Source: Bacteroidales bacterium UBA1253 (lineage in GTDB: Bacteria; Bacteroidota; Bacteroidia; Bacteroidales; Paludibacteraceae). From it: a stretch of 8,253 nucleotides of DNA. Every line of letters starts with the position of its first letter. The first letter of the stretch is position 1. The notes below the pieces were generated by a model. The model saw nothing but the letters and a program-made list of their open reading frames with translations. It had not been told where the DNA came from and made no database searches. The stretch covers positions 16,429 to 24,681 of the forward strand of contig DBVX01000013.1 in NCBI GenBank assembly GCA_002308815.1, given 5' to 3'. Positions 1 through 8,111 of the stretch are shown piece by piece. Both the position numbers and the translations under genes were made by a program.

Positions 1-3000
1 TCGGGAGCCTCAATCACTAACGGGAGTTCCGTAACCACTTTCACCAGTGTGCTTGTGGTCAGTCCGGGGTCTTCCATTGTGAACGTGACAATCTCCTCAC
101 CCGGCAGGCCGCCCTGTATGGTTATGTGCGCCTCGCCGTTCGCGTCAAGAACCACTTCTGTCTGTGTCGCGGAAGCGATGATGCCCGACAGGCAGGTCAC
201 GGTCACCGTCTTGCCTGCGGCGGCAGCGGCGGGTGTCCCCTTCACGCGGATGGTTCCCGTACCCTGGTACTCAACATACACTTTCTTCGCTGCCTCAAGG
301 CTCTTGAGTTCCCGTTCAATCGGCAGAACCGCCTCGTAGGGTTCGTCCATCTCGATGCCGGCATAGCTCTTCACCTGTCCGGAGATGAGCAGGGTCACTT
401 CCGTAGCCGTGAACGGCGTTGCGGGAACGAAGCGCAGCTGCGATGCATAGGCGGCCCCGTCGGGAGCCTCCTCCTCGTCGGTTAGCGAGATAACGCCTTC
501 TACGGCTGTGCCGTTCTCCTTCACGGTAATCTGTTCCGTGGTCAGGAGCGCGGGCTGCATATAGGTGTCGAACTTCACGGTCACGGCATCCTCGTAGGCG
601 TGCGCCGTTTCCACCTTGGGCAGTCTGGCACGGACGATAGGTATATTGACATCTAATTGCGGGGGCGGAACGGGCAGCCATTCCGAAGCGGTGTTCTCAT
701 AGCCTTCCTTCTGCACGCGCACCTGCCATATTCCTTGCGGCACATCCCACTGGTACATGCCGTCCGATCCGGTGGTCTGCGGGTTCACCTGCTCATAATT
801 CTCGGCATCCCACATCACATCCCTCTCGCCTGCGGCGTTGCCGTTGTCGTTGAGGAGGATATCCTTGTACCAGATGGTCGCTGTGGCGCCTTCCACGCGG
901 TTGGACGGCACAGCCTCGTAAACATACCCTTGCGGGTCGATAAGCGGTCGCACGCCGCCGCTGATAGTCCAAGTCGTACTGGTAGGCGGGAAACCTCTCA
1001 GTCTGGCACGTTCGTAGGCTGCTCTATTATCACTGTAATCATCATCGAAAACATCGTTATTGTCTTCATGGTTATTGTCTTCATCGTCATTGTCATCATC
1101 ATCATCGTCTTCATCGTCCTCATCATCATCGTCCTCATCGTCATCGTCTTCATCTTCATCGTCTTCATCGTCCTCGCCACAATCGTTTTCACCTGCTATT
1201 TCATCGTTAATAAATCTCAGCGCTCTTATGATGCTTTCGCCCTGAAGACCCATTGTATTCTCATATTCCTTTAAATGACGGTCAAAATTCACGCTTATCA
1301 TCTCTTCAATGCTGGGATTGATAACGTACTGGTCCAGCAAGTCTTTATCAAATTTAAAAGCACTGCCTAATGCATATAGTGCGGCTTCATCTGCCTCAGA
1401 CAAGTGGTCAACCGTTTTTACCAATTTGGTGGCTTTCAAACCCGATTGGATATATTTGCCTATTCCACTTGTGGCAGCGGAAAAAGCGATATCCCATGCC
1501 ACCTTTCTGCGCAAGTCAGTCATAATGTTTTTATAAGTATCTCCCCATTGGTAAACAATCTCATCAAAATCGTCCAGCTTACCGTTTATTCGATTTCTGT
1601 AATATTCTCTCCTGTCTGGCGGATAAGTTCGTCGTTGTACGTCACCATCTTCAATGCAAATCGATTCCAACTGCGCGAATGCTTTTTCGACTTCGTCGTC
1701 AATTTCTTTGGCCATTCGTCTATGCCGGCTCCGTACTTTATTTTCATAGAAGAAGAGGGCGTCTATATAATCCTTCATTCCTACGACATCCAAAAGATTG
1801 GATCCCATGTTGGCTGCCGTTCCCCAGGCGTTTACCATGTCCACGGCCGACGGTCTTTTCATCCTGGGTGCGACCGGCCTTTTGCCCGGCATAGCGCCCA
1901 GATCATCGGTCTCGGCATAGGTGATGCCCATCCGCATGGCGGAATGCCCGTTCACATCCAAGAGCAGCATTTCCGCCTCATCTGTCCCGTTTATAAACGT
2001 ATAGACAAAGGTGTCCGTTTCATTGAGGGAGATGAACGGCCAGTCATCCATCAGGCGCTCCGCTGCCTCGTCATAGTCCATTTCTTTCATGGTGAAAGCA
2101 AACGGGGTCTTTCCGCTTACGGTATAACGCATGTTGATCGTTTTCTCGTCACTCGACAGCACTTCAATCTCCCCTTTCTTCGCGGCTTTGATTGCGGCTT
2201 TTTTCAATTTTGTCAGGGCGTTTTTACTTGCCTCAGCCTCTGCCGCTTTCTCTTCTTCGCTGGCAGGTGAGTATTCCGCTTCCACATAAGCGTAGGCTGA
2301 AACCGGCAGTTTGGATGAGTTGGGATATTTGGACGAGGCATAATAGCATTGTTTTTCGGCGTCGTATTTCGCTTTCAACGTGCGGGTGGTTCCGTCTGAC
2401 GCCAGCACTTTGATCTTTACGTCATTTGTCCGGGACTCATCCAAGTCGTCAAACAAGGCGAGGAAGTTGAATTTCGTAGTATAGGGGGTCACCTTTGTCT
2501 TCTGCCACCAATCCTGTAACACATAAGTATATGACTTCGCGCTTATGCTGTTTTCATAAAAGTTGAAAACTACAGGTTTCTTCGAGTGTGGCGGCACCAT
2601 GACCACTGTTTTGGCCATGTGATGGTTGTCTTTGAACGCTACATACCTGACTTCGGATTCAATAACACCTGTTTCCTGGGTCGATGTCCGCGCCTTGATG
2701 GCATGACATTCAGCCGGCTTGTTTGCGTGAAACTTGACACTGACAGACCAGCATCCCGTCCCGTCCACTTTGGCAGTACCCACCAGATTGTTGTAGTCAT
2801 ATATCTCAACGTTTTTGCAAACCAATGGCGCCGTACCGCATACATACAAAGTGGAGGATGTGACAAATGCGGGTTCGCTTAGGGTAAAGCCCTGGGACAG
2901 CACCCAGACCGTTCCGACGGGCTGGACTATCCGCGCACCGTCAAGAATGAAACGGACGGAGCCTGTTATGCGGAACTCCCCTGTATTTTTTGGCAACAGA

Positions 3001-5627
3001 CACATTCTGAAAATGCCATCCTCCATATTCTCAACGGGGAAGACATAACGTCCGTCTTCTATCCGGTAGCTGCCTGGGGAGGAACCTGCGAGTGGCGAGT
3101 TCTCCACCAAGTCGATTTCGTCCGGCATATCCAGCAAAAACTCCACATTGCCGATCCGTTCCGCATACTGCTTCGCGAAAGACAGTTTGGACTGGATGAC
3201 CACCGACTGACCGATGCTGATGGTATTCCTGTCGGCGATAAAATAGGTTCTCGAGTCCGTGAAACGGATTTTCTCCTCATCCAATACCGGCACATCAGCC
3301 ACGCTGACTGTCGCGATTTTCCCGTCCTCGATATGCACTGTGTTCTTCACATAGTCGGTCCCCTCTTTCAGGCCCATGTCATCCAGCGTGGACAGCTGCA
3401 GTATCCTGCTCATAAGGTAGTTGTAGGACATGCTGACAAGGGTGTAGTCGCCCGAGGCGAGGTTTGCAAAACGGAGGCCGGTGGACTTGTATATATTGGA
3501 GCGTGAGAAACGTCCGTCTGAATCATACAGGACACCCATCACCTGAAGGTTCTCGTCCGAATTCAATGCAGCTTCAAGAATGCCTTTCTGCCGAATTGAC
3601 AGAGTCACGAATGCCGTGCCATTGTTCCCAATCGTACAGGTGGCGCTGACCTTGCTAAAATAGTCGCCGCGGCTGGAGGCGGTAATGTTCAGTTCGTCGC
3701 CTGTCTCCACGCCTGAAATGATATACAATGCATTGCTCTTGACAATGAAGTTCTCTACCGCAGCGTCTTTGGTCTGGTTATAAACTTCATATATGACATC
3801 TCCGTTTTCATCGTCGAACCCGTCTGTGACTATGCCCTCCTCGCCGTCCTTTGCCGCTGCGGTATAGGTCAGCCATGTGCTTACGATGACACCGTTGAAC
3901 GGCTCCAATTCCACAGCCGGAAGCGCGCCATCCGATGCAGGCGATGCAAATTCCACTGTCTTGGACAGGTAGCCTGTGGCTGTCACGGACAGTTTGCCCG
4001 CCATGTTCGTCCCCTGCAGTTCGTACCTGCCCTCATCGTCAGTTGTGACGGTGACGGATTGGCTTTGGTTTCCGCTCTGTTGCGTCACTGCCACTGTGGC
4101 TTCCGCGATGCTTTCGCCCGTCTGCTTGTCTTTCACTTGTCCGTGAAGCGTCAGCTGTTGTATCGGCTGCAATGCGACCGTCAGGAGGTTCGCTCCCTCT
4201 CCGTCCACGGTGATTGGCATGGCATCCGGCGCGACGTACTGCTGCGCCAGTTCGTCATTTAGGGTGACTTTGCAGTTCAATCTGACGCCTTCCGCCACCG
4301 CTTTCAGACGGTAACTATGTCCCAACGCCTTGTCCGACTCGTCCGTCCACAGAACCAGCACATTGCGGGTGACATCCGTTCCGTCGGGGGCGGTCACTTT
4401 CAGAGTCACGTCTTTTATCCGCAGCAGTTTGCCGAAGGTCAGCGTGATGTCCTCCTCGCCTAATTCCGCCGAGGCGGTCTGCCCCATTACCTGTCCGTAG
4501 GCGTTTTTCAGAACGGCTTGGTATTCGCTGCCGCGCATCTGTCCGCTATAGACAATATCATGCATTTTGAGCACTCTTCGGGCTTGTTCAAACCCGTTGT
4601 TGAGGTTGGTGAGTTCCACGGTCATGTCCTCGTAATACCCTTCCGGCACATCGGTCGGAAGTTTGACGGCGATGCTGCCGGTCTCATAGAGCGGCTGGAT
4701 ATTGGTGAATTCTTTCCATCCTTTCGCCTGTTTGTATAGCTCCACGCTTTGCGGGGGCACACGGACCAATACCTGGTCCAGAGGAACATTCATATAAGCG
4801 AAAGAATTGTTAATTTCATTTGGATAATAACAACGCGGAGGCGTAACAGCATAGCAGTCGATTGTATTGATATTAAAACGTTGGAACGCTTTGTTTCCAA
4901 TGCTGTCAAGACCAGGTCCCAGAACAATATGTTCCAAAGCAGGCGCTGAAGATCCATAACCACTCCCAAGTATTGACATCCCGCTCGACTGCGACAAATC
5001 AAGAAACAGAAGATTATTAAAAGGTTTGTTATTGTTTGAAATATCTGAGTATTTAAAGAAATTAGATAAAGATTCTTCGCTGTTCAGTTCTCCCCTGACA
5101 ATCATCCTCTGCACATCGTCCCATTCAAACTGATACCTTGATTGTGCTATTTGGAGGGTTTTCCTTAAATCGCCATTATGTATTTCGTCAAGATACAAGA
5201 CACCCGTGGAAGCGTCGAACCAGTTGGCGTTCGGCGAATAGGGCATCTCCACCTTATGGGTCAGGACCGCCGTAAGGCTGATGTCCGATTTGCCCACGGT
5301 CATTCGCAGGTCCGGGGACGTGGACCAGACAGCCCCGTCACGCATCCACGCAGTGAACTCGCTATAGATATTGCCGGCTTCCGTCTGGTTCCCCTTCGGG
5401 TTTATCTTTATGGTGTACGTCTCCCCTTCTTCCACTTGGTAGGCACAGATCCGTACCGTGTCGTTTCTGACTACGTTTTCCGTGACAGTCTTATTATTGC
5501 TTACGGAACGGACTTCTATCAAAGCCTTTGCGTTCCGGTATTCGATGGTAAGCGTATGCGTGGAATTCTGTGACCACAGCATCATCGGAATTCCTATTGC
5601 CGCGAGAATAACTAACAATTTCTTCAT
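1..5627 (-). CDS. Giant secreted multidomain surface protein with BspA-like LRR and Ig-like domains (3' end outside window)
   Basis: The minus-strand frame from ATG at 5625-5627 stays open for 1875 codons to the left edge, so the C-terminus is missing. Residues 1-20 (MKKLLVILAAIGIPMMLWSQ) form a signal peptide without a lipobox Cys. Residues about 140-308 resemble BspA-type LRR_5 repeats, with an LGPGLDSIG motif near 236-244 and the closing PPQSVELYKQAKGWKEF at 291-307. About 488-575 resembles a carboxypeptidase-regulatory-like domain (LTLHGQVKDKQTGESIAEA, then DDEGRYELQG). About 920-975 is Ig-like. Residues 1118-1155 are Lys/Ala/Glu-rich, 1263-1430 are probably helical, and 1485-1534 are acidic. 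Near 1560-1650 there is a second regulatory-like domain (GYVYEAVPSNRVEG, later DGMYQWDVPQGIWQVRV), then a Big_5-like Ig domain at about 1670-1765. This start is chosen because the signal peptide begins there, 28 bp after the upstream gene. No enzyme motif was recognised. A surface adhesin or structural role is inferred; the exported, modular nature is well supported. Confidence 0.9.
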   Translation of the reverse strand, partial: MKKLLVILAAIGIPMMLWSQNSTHTLTIEYRNAKALIEVRSVSNNKTVTENVVRNDTVRICAYQVEEGETYTIKINPKGNQTEAGNIYSEFTAWMRDGAVWSTSPDLRMTVGKSDISLTAVLTHKVEMPYSPNANWFDASTGVLYLDEIHNGDLRKTLQIAQSRYQFEWDDVQRMIVRGELNSEESLSNFFKYSDISNNNKPFNNLLFLDLSQSSGMSILGSGYGSSAPALEHIVLGPGLDSIGNKAFQRFNINTIDCYAVTPPRCYYPNEINNSFAYMNVPLDQVLVRVPPQSVELYKQAKGWKEFTNIQPLYETGSIAVKLPTDVPEGYYEDMTVELTNLNNGFEQARRVLKMHDIVYSGQMRGSEYQAVLKNAYGQVMGQTASAELGEEDITLTFGKLLRIKDVTLKVTAPDGTDVTRNVLVLWTDESDKALGHSYRLKAVAEGVRLNCKVTLNDELAQQYVAPDAMPITVDGEGANLLTVALQPIQQLTLHGQVKDKQTGESIAEATVAVTQQSGNQSQSVTVTTDDEGRYELQGTNMAGKLSVTATGYLSKTVEFASPASDGALPAVELEPFNGVIVSTWLTYTAAAKDGEEGIVTDGFDDENGDVIYEVYNQTKDAAVENFIVKSNALYIISGVETGDELNITASSRGDYFSKVSATCTIGNNGTAFVTLSIRQKGILEAALNSDENLQVMGVLYDSDGRFSRSNIYKSTGLRFANLASGDYTLVSMSYNYLMSRILQLSTLDDMGLKEGTDYVKNTVHIEDGKIATVSVADVPVLDEEKIRFTDSRTYFIADRNTISIGQSVVIQSKLSFAKQYAERIGNVEFLLDMPDEIDLVENSPLAGSSPGSYRIEDGRYVFPVENMEDGIFRMCLLPKNTGEFRITGSVRFILDGARIVQPVGTVWVLSQGFTLSEPAFVTSSTLYVCGTAPLVCKNVEIYDYNNLVGTAKVDGTGCWSVSVKFHANKPAECHAIKARTSTQETGVIESEVRYVAFKDNHHMAKTVVMVPPHSKKPVVFNFYENSISAKSYTYVLQDWWQKTKVTPYTTKFNFLALFDDLDESRTNDVKIKVLASDGTTRTLKAKYDAEKQCYYASSKYPNSSKLPVSAYAYVEAEYSPASEEEKAAEAEASKNALTKLKKAAIKAAKKGEIEVLSSDEKTINMRYTVSGKTPFAFTMKEMDYDEAAERLMDDWPFISLNETDTFVYTFINGTDEAEMLLLDVNGHSAMRMGITYAETDDLGAMPGKRPVAPRMKRPSAVDMVNAWGTAANMGSNLLDVVGMKDYIDALFFYENKVRSRHRRMAKEIDDEVEKAFAQLESICIEDGDVQRRTYPPDRREYYRNRINGKLDDFDEIVYQWGDTYKNIMTDLRRKVAWDIAFSAATSGIGKYIQSGLKATKLVKTVDHLSEADEAALYALGSAFKFDKDLLDQYVINPSIEEMISVNFDRHLKEYENTMGLQGESIIRALRFINDEIAGENDCGEDDEDDEDEDDDDEDDDDEDDEDDDDDDNDDEDNNHEDNNDVFDDDYSDNRAAYERARLRGFPPTSTTWTISGGVRPLIDPQGYVYEAVPSNRVEGATATIWYKDILLNDNGNAAGERDVMWDAENYEQVNPQTTGSDGMYQWDVPQGIWQVRVQKEGYENTASEWLPVPPPQLDVNIPIVRARLPKVETAHAYEDAVTVKFDTYMQPALLTTEQITVKENGTAVEGVISLTDEEEAPDGAAYASQLRFVPATPFTATEVTLLISGQVKSYAGIEMDEPYEAVLPIERELKSLEAAKKVYVEYQGTGTIRVKGTPAAAAAGKTVTVTCLSGIIASATQTEVVLDANGEAHITIQGGLPGEEIVTFTMEDPGLTTSTLVKVVTELPLVIEAP
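1026..1175 (-). repeat. Low-complexity GAN-codon tract encoding a 50-residue acidic segment
   Basis: This stretch inside the giant gene is an imperfect trinucleotide array of GAT, GAC, GAA and GAG codons (ATC/GTC/TTC/CTC on the plus strand). It encodes residues 1485-1534, of which 39 are Asp or Glu. The first 28 residues (codons 1092-1175) are acidic without interruption; the rest is broken by Asn, His and a few hydrophobic residues. Synonymous codons are mixed, so this is not a perfect microsatellite. It separates the helical segment (about 1263-1480) from the beta domain starting near 1555, so it may be a charged linker or a divalent-cation binding stretch. It lacks the glycines and spacing of EF-hand-like or thrombospondin type 3 DxDxDG loops. 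Changes in codon number would alter its length without shifting the frame. Confidence 0.9.
1195..1760 (-). other. Low-GC segment encoding a helical domain of unknown type
   Basis: This part of the giant gene is visibly richer in A and T than its flanks: 21 of 60 bases are G or C at 1321-1380, against 39 of 60 at 661-720, by hand count. It encodes roughly residues 1290-1478, which look helical and mixed-charge (for example RRMAKEIDDEVEKAFAQLE) with an amphipathic Gly/Ala stretch near 1375-1395 (AFSAATSGIGKYIQSGLKA). Just upstream, near 1263, is NAWGTAANMGSNLLDVVGM. The surrounding domains are beta-rich, so this block stands out in both base composition and predicted fold. I do not recognise a named family. 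Confidence 0.6.
4785..5165 (-). other. Low-GC segment coinciding with the LRR module of the giant gene
   Basis: Base composition drops sharply here; by hand count only 11 of 60 bases are G or C at 5011-5070. The segment encodes about residues 155-281, almost exactly the BspA-like LRR portion, including NNLLFLDLSQSSG and LEHIVLGPGLDSIGNKAF. Part of the bias comes from many Asn, Phe, Lys and Ile residues, but third positions also favour A or T compared with the GC-rich flanks. This fits a module acquired or recombined separately from the rest of the gene, although amino-acid composition alone may explain part of it. Confidence 0.55.
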
Positions 5628-5655
5628 AACTCAATCTGTATTTGGATGTTCTACA
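5628..5655. other. 28-bp gap between the two minus-strand surface-protein genes
   Basis: The gap lies between the TAA of the 784-residue gene and the ATG of the giant gene. It has no hairpin long enough for a terminator and no convincing TAnnTTTG box, and no strong Shine-Dalgarno sequence precedes the ATG. This supports, but does not prove, cotranscription of the pair from the promoter candidate upstream of 8010. Confidence 0.6.
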
Positions 5656-8010
5656 TTATTTGACAATCTTGCGGGTGGTCTGTCCTTGTTTGAGGATATA
5701 CACCCCTTTCTGCATCGCGGACGGTTCTGTGACGATGCGTCCTTGCAGGTCGTAATACACAGGTTCGCCGGAGTGGTCGCTGACATCCTGAACCGGTGTC
5801 GGCATTTTTGCTCCGATGCGCACGCTGAAACGGTCAGCGGCAGCGCCTGCCGCCGCGTCGAACGTGTAAGCCGATTGGGTCAGGTCCGTCTCTGTGCCGG
5901 TGAGAAGGTCGGTCAGAATGACCGGTGTCTGCTCGTCGGGACTGTCCTTCAGCGACAGCGCATAACTTCCCTTTGCGGGGAACACCATACCAAGGGTGAA
6001 AGTGCCGTCCTCAAGCGGTCGTTCGTCGATGGCGTATTGCACGCCGCCGTCCTGCACATAGAGTTGCGGGCCGCCCTGCCCCATCATCTTGGCGGCGTCA
6101 CGCTCTAATTCATAATCGGCAGACGCCTCCTCGTTGATAACGACGCGGGTACGGTCATACCCGTCCTCGCCGTTAAGCAGGAAGTTATAGACGCGGCGCA
6201 CGGCACCGGATTCGGGAGTCTGATGTGCCGACGGCCTCTTTGACTGCGGTGCTTCAAACAGCCACAGCCCGTTCGGGTTGTTATGCAGACGGCCTTCTTT
6301 CTTGAATGTGACGGACGAGGCACCCTCGGGGCATTGCACGAAAAACGCCTCGTTGGGGTACAGGTAATACTCATCATCAACGGGTGAGACAGCATAGTAG
6401 GTTACGCCGTCCGATACGGTGATGGGGGCTGTGAAATCCAGATGACGGATGTCGAAGAAGCAGGGATAGGGATTGCCTATGAAATTCCATCCCTGACGGT
6501 ACTTGGCCTTTGACGGGTAGGCGGTCAGAGGTACGGAAACATCGCCGCTGGCAAAAATCTGCTGCTTGTTCCCGGTGTCCATCGCCTTTAGGTGTAACGT
6601 GGTCTGTTGGACATACGCATCGTTGGTGACTTGTCCGTAGAACTCAATCAGATAGCCACGGTTGGCGTGCAGCACCTCGTCTTTTGATAGTTGCCGCCAG
6701 AAGCCGGACCCCGTAACCGTTGCGCGTTTCTCGCCGTCAAACTCCATACATATCAGTTCCATGTTGCTTTTGTCCTGCAAGGGCGGAAAGGTGATGTCAG
6801 ACAGCCGTACATCAAAGGGGAACGAGACCAAATGGTATGTCTTGGTGCCTGTCTCCCTGTTAGCGTTGCCCGGGCGTTTCCCTTTCCACCGCATTTCGGT
6901 CATAACCATGTGGTAGGTCATTTCTATCTCCTCCGCAGTAACGGGTGAGTTGAAGACGGCTGTTGACGGCGTGACGGCATAGCGCGTGCCATTGACGGGA
7001 TGCTCATACTTGGAGAACCAATACTGGCCGCAGTCCTGCTCAAGCCTGAACTTCCGGAGTGTCACCGGCTTTGCAGCATCCAATGTCAGCTGCGTCGGAT
7101 ACATATCATAAGCCTCCAGATAATTCCAATTATTTGATAACTGATTATTGTACATCAATACATTATAGCCTCCGTTGAAGTAATCCTTGAATCCCCACTC
7201 GTTATTATGGCGAAAGACAGATACGTTATAATACGGGTCGGAAGCGTCATTGGATATCACGTAGTATCTGGGGACAGTCAGCAGTGCGTCCTCCGCCAGT
7301 CCTTCCGTGTTCTGAATGGTGATGTCCGGCCGCCAGCCGACGGTCAGGTGTTGCACCGGCTCTTCCAACGCGACAAGGTGGGCGTTTTTGTAGGGCTCGG
7401 TTTGGGCATACAAGTCCATCGCCATGGCAGGTACGTGCAGGGTGACATTCTCGAGCGACCCGCTCATGGGCTTGTTCAACCCTTTCTCGTAATCCATCTG
7501 CCCCCAATAGGGAGGATAGACGGAATGCAGGTACAGGTCCGTGAAACTGTCGGAGAAGGTCGCGTCGAAACAGACAATGGTCGAAGGCAGTGTGAGGGTC
7601 GCCAACGAGCTTTTGGACGGCAGGTAGAACGCCTCCGTGCCTTCGGGAATCGTGATTCTGTTAAAATTGCACCGATAGGCCGCCTCAGGTATAGCCACCC
7701 TCTTTAACGAGGTGCGGTATCCGCGATAGACATATTCCGCAGGGATGTCCAGCGTTGATTGGTCCGATTCAATCCGGATCAATGACAGATAGAAGTAGCC
7801 GGAAGCGTTGTTCCCTGTACCCATGTCATCCTTGAAGAACAGTTTGGTGTCGTCGGACAGCGTGCAGTACAAGGCCTTGTACTCTTTGTAGGTACCGAAT
7901 GTTGTAAGATACTTCAGGGTGGTGTCCCGCAACTGCATCGGTTCGGGGTCCTGCGCCTGCATCCCCGTGAAGAAGAGGGAGGCGAGGAGGAGAAAGGTTA
8001 GTTTTTTCAT
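5656..8010 (-). CDS. Secreted LRR-like surface protein with T9SS type A-like C-terminal sorting tail
   Basis: This complete gene encodes 784 residues. Residues 1-20 (MKKLTFLLLASLFFTGMQAQ) form a typical signal peptide, which fixes the start at 8010; there is no lipobox. About 45-215 contain BspA-like LRR_5 features: FNRITIPEGTEAF, SLATLTLPSTI, and a closing YPP...VTLHVPAMAMDLYAQTEPYKN. The middle is beta-rich, with YHLVSFPFDV near 392-402, GWNFIGNPYP near 506-515 and EAFFVQ near 555, a pattern I associate with large Bacteroidota surface proteins. The last 35 residues (750-784) contain VYYDLQGR, KGVYIL and a basic end RKIVK, matching the general pattern of Por-type T9SS tails. It should therefore be exported to the periplasm by Sec and then moved to the cell surface if a T9SS is present. 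The giant gene follows after 28 bp on the same strand, so cotranscription is likely. The ligand or specific role is unknown. Confidence 0.93.
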   Translation of the reverse strand: MKKLTFLLLASLFFTGMQAQDPEPMQLRDTTLKYLTTFGTYKEYKALYCTLSDDTKLFFKDDMGTGNNASGYFYLSLIRIESDQSTLDIPAEYVYRGYRTSLKRVAIPEAAYRCNFNRITIPEGTEAFYLPSKSSLATLTLPSTIVCFDATFSDSFTDLYLHSVYPPYWGQMDYEKGLNKPMSGSLENVTLHVPAMAMDLYAQTEPYKNAHLVALEEPVQHLTVGWRPDITIQNTEGLAEDALLTVPRYYVISNDASDPYYNVSVFRHNNEWGFKDYFNGGYNVLMYNNQLSNNWNYLEAYDMYPTQLTLDAAKPVTLRKFRLEQDCGQYWFSKYEHPVNGTRYAVTPSTAVFNSPVTAEEIEMTYHMVMTEMRWKGKRPGNANRETGTKTYHLVSFPFDVRLSDITFPPLQDKSNMELICMEFDGEKRATVTGSGFWRQLSKDEVLHANRGYLIEFYGQVTNDAYVQQTTLHLKAMDTGNKQQIFASGDVSVPLTAYPSKAKYRQGWNFIGNPYPCFFDIRHLDFTAPITVSDGVTYYAVSPVDDEYYLYPNEAFFVQCPEGASSVTFKKEGRLHNNPNGLWLFEAPQSKRPSAHQTPESGAVRRVYNFLLNGEDGYDRTRVVINEEASADYELERDAAKMMGQGGPQLYVQDGGVQYAIDERPLEDGTFTLGMVFPAKGSYALSLKDSPDEQTPVILTDLLTGTETDLTQSAYTFDAAAGAAADRFSVRIGAKMPTPVQDVSDHSGEPVYYDLQGRIVTEPSAMQKGVYILKQGQTTRKIVK

Positions 8011-8043
8011 AATTTATGATTTTATTATTCAAGTTTCACGCAG

Positions 8044-8075
8044 CAAAAGTTCAACTATTTTCCAATATACGCAGA
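8044..8075 (-). promoter_or_regulatory. Candidate Bacteroidota-type promoter for the minus-strand surface-protein operon
   Basis: Read on the minus strand, AACTTTTG at 8051-8044 matches the Bacteroides -7 consensus TAnnTTTG except at the first base. TCTG at 8075-8072 matches the -33 TTTG in three of four positions, with a 20-bp spacer, which is normal for this promoter class. Transcription would begin roughly 25-30 bases before the ATG at 8010. The match is imperfect, so the call is tentative. Confidence 0.5.
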
Positions 8076-8079
8076 AATA

Positions 8080-8111
8080 ATTGTGTGTTGCGGATAATTT
8101 TGCTACCTTTG
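8080..8111 (+). promoter_or_regulatory. Bacteroidota-type promoter upstream of the C69 dipeptidase gene
   Basis: TACCTTTG at 8104-8111 matches the Bacteroides -7 consensus TAnnTTTG at every defined position. ATTG at 8080-8083 matches the -33 TTTG in three of four positions, with a 20-bp spacer. The predicted start of transcription is near 8116-8120, giving a 5' leader of about 50 bases before the ATG at 8170. Its upstream edge is only 4 bp from that of the minus-strand promoter candidate, so the two would be back to back. Confidence 0.72.

Noticed and set aside
1026..1175. CRISPR or tandem-repeat array
   Set aside because: There are no spaced identical repeats; the pattern is a codon-level low-complexity tract within an open coding frame.
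1060..1245. Plus-strand frame rich in Ser and minus-strand frame rich in Met/Lys/Thr over the same tract
   Set aside because: Both are other-frame readings of the trinucleotide array at 1026-1175, not proteins.
657..1274. Plus-strand frame of 205 codons with an Ile/Val-rich run
   Set aside because: It is the antisense reading of the giant gene; the Ile/Val run is simply the complement of the GAN acidic codons and gives no plausible domain or start signal.
1404..2270. Plus-strand frame of 288 codons
   Set aside because: Antisense to the giant gene, with no recognisable domain or signal peptide, while the minus-strand frame has coherent secreted-protein domains.
5458..6108. Plus-strand frame of 216 codons spanning the junction of the two surface genes
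   Set aside because: It overlaps the C-terminus of one well-supported gene and the N-terminus of the other on the opposite strand, and its protein looks arbitrary.
7826..8032. Minus-strand frame overlapping the start of the 784-residue gene
   Set aside because: It reads the same DNA in another frame; the frame with a signal peptide and full-length product is the real one.
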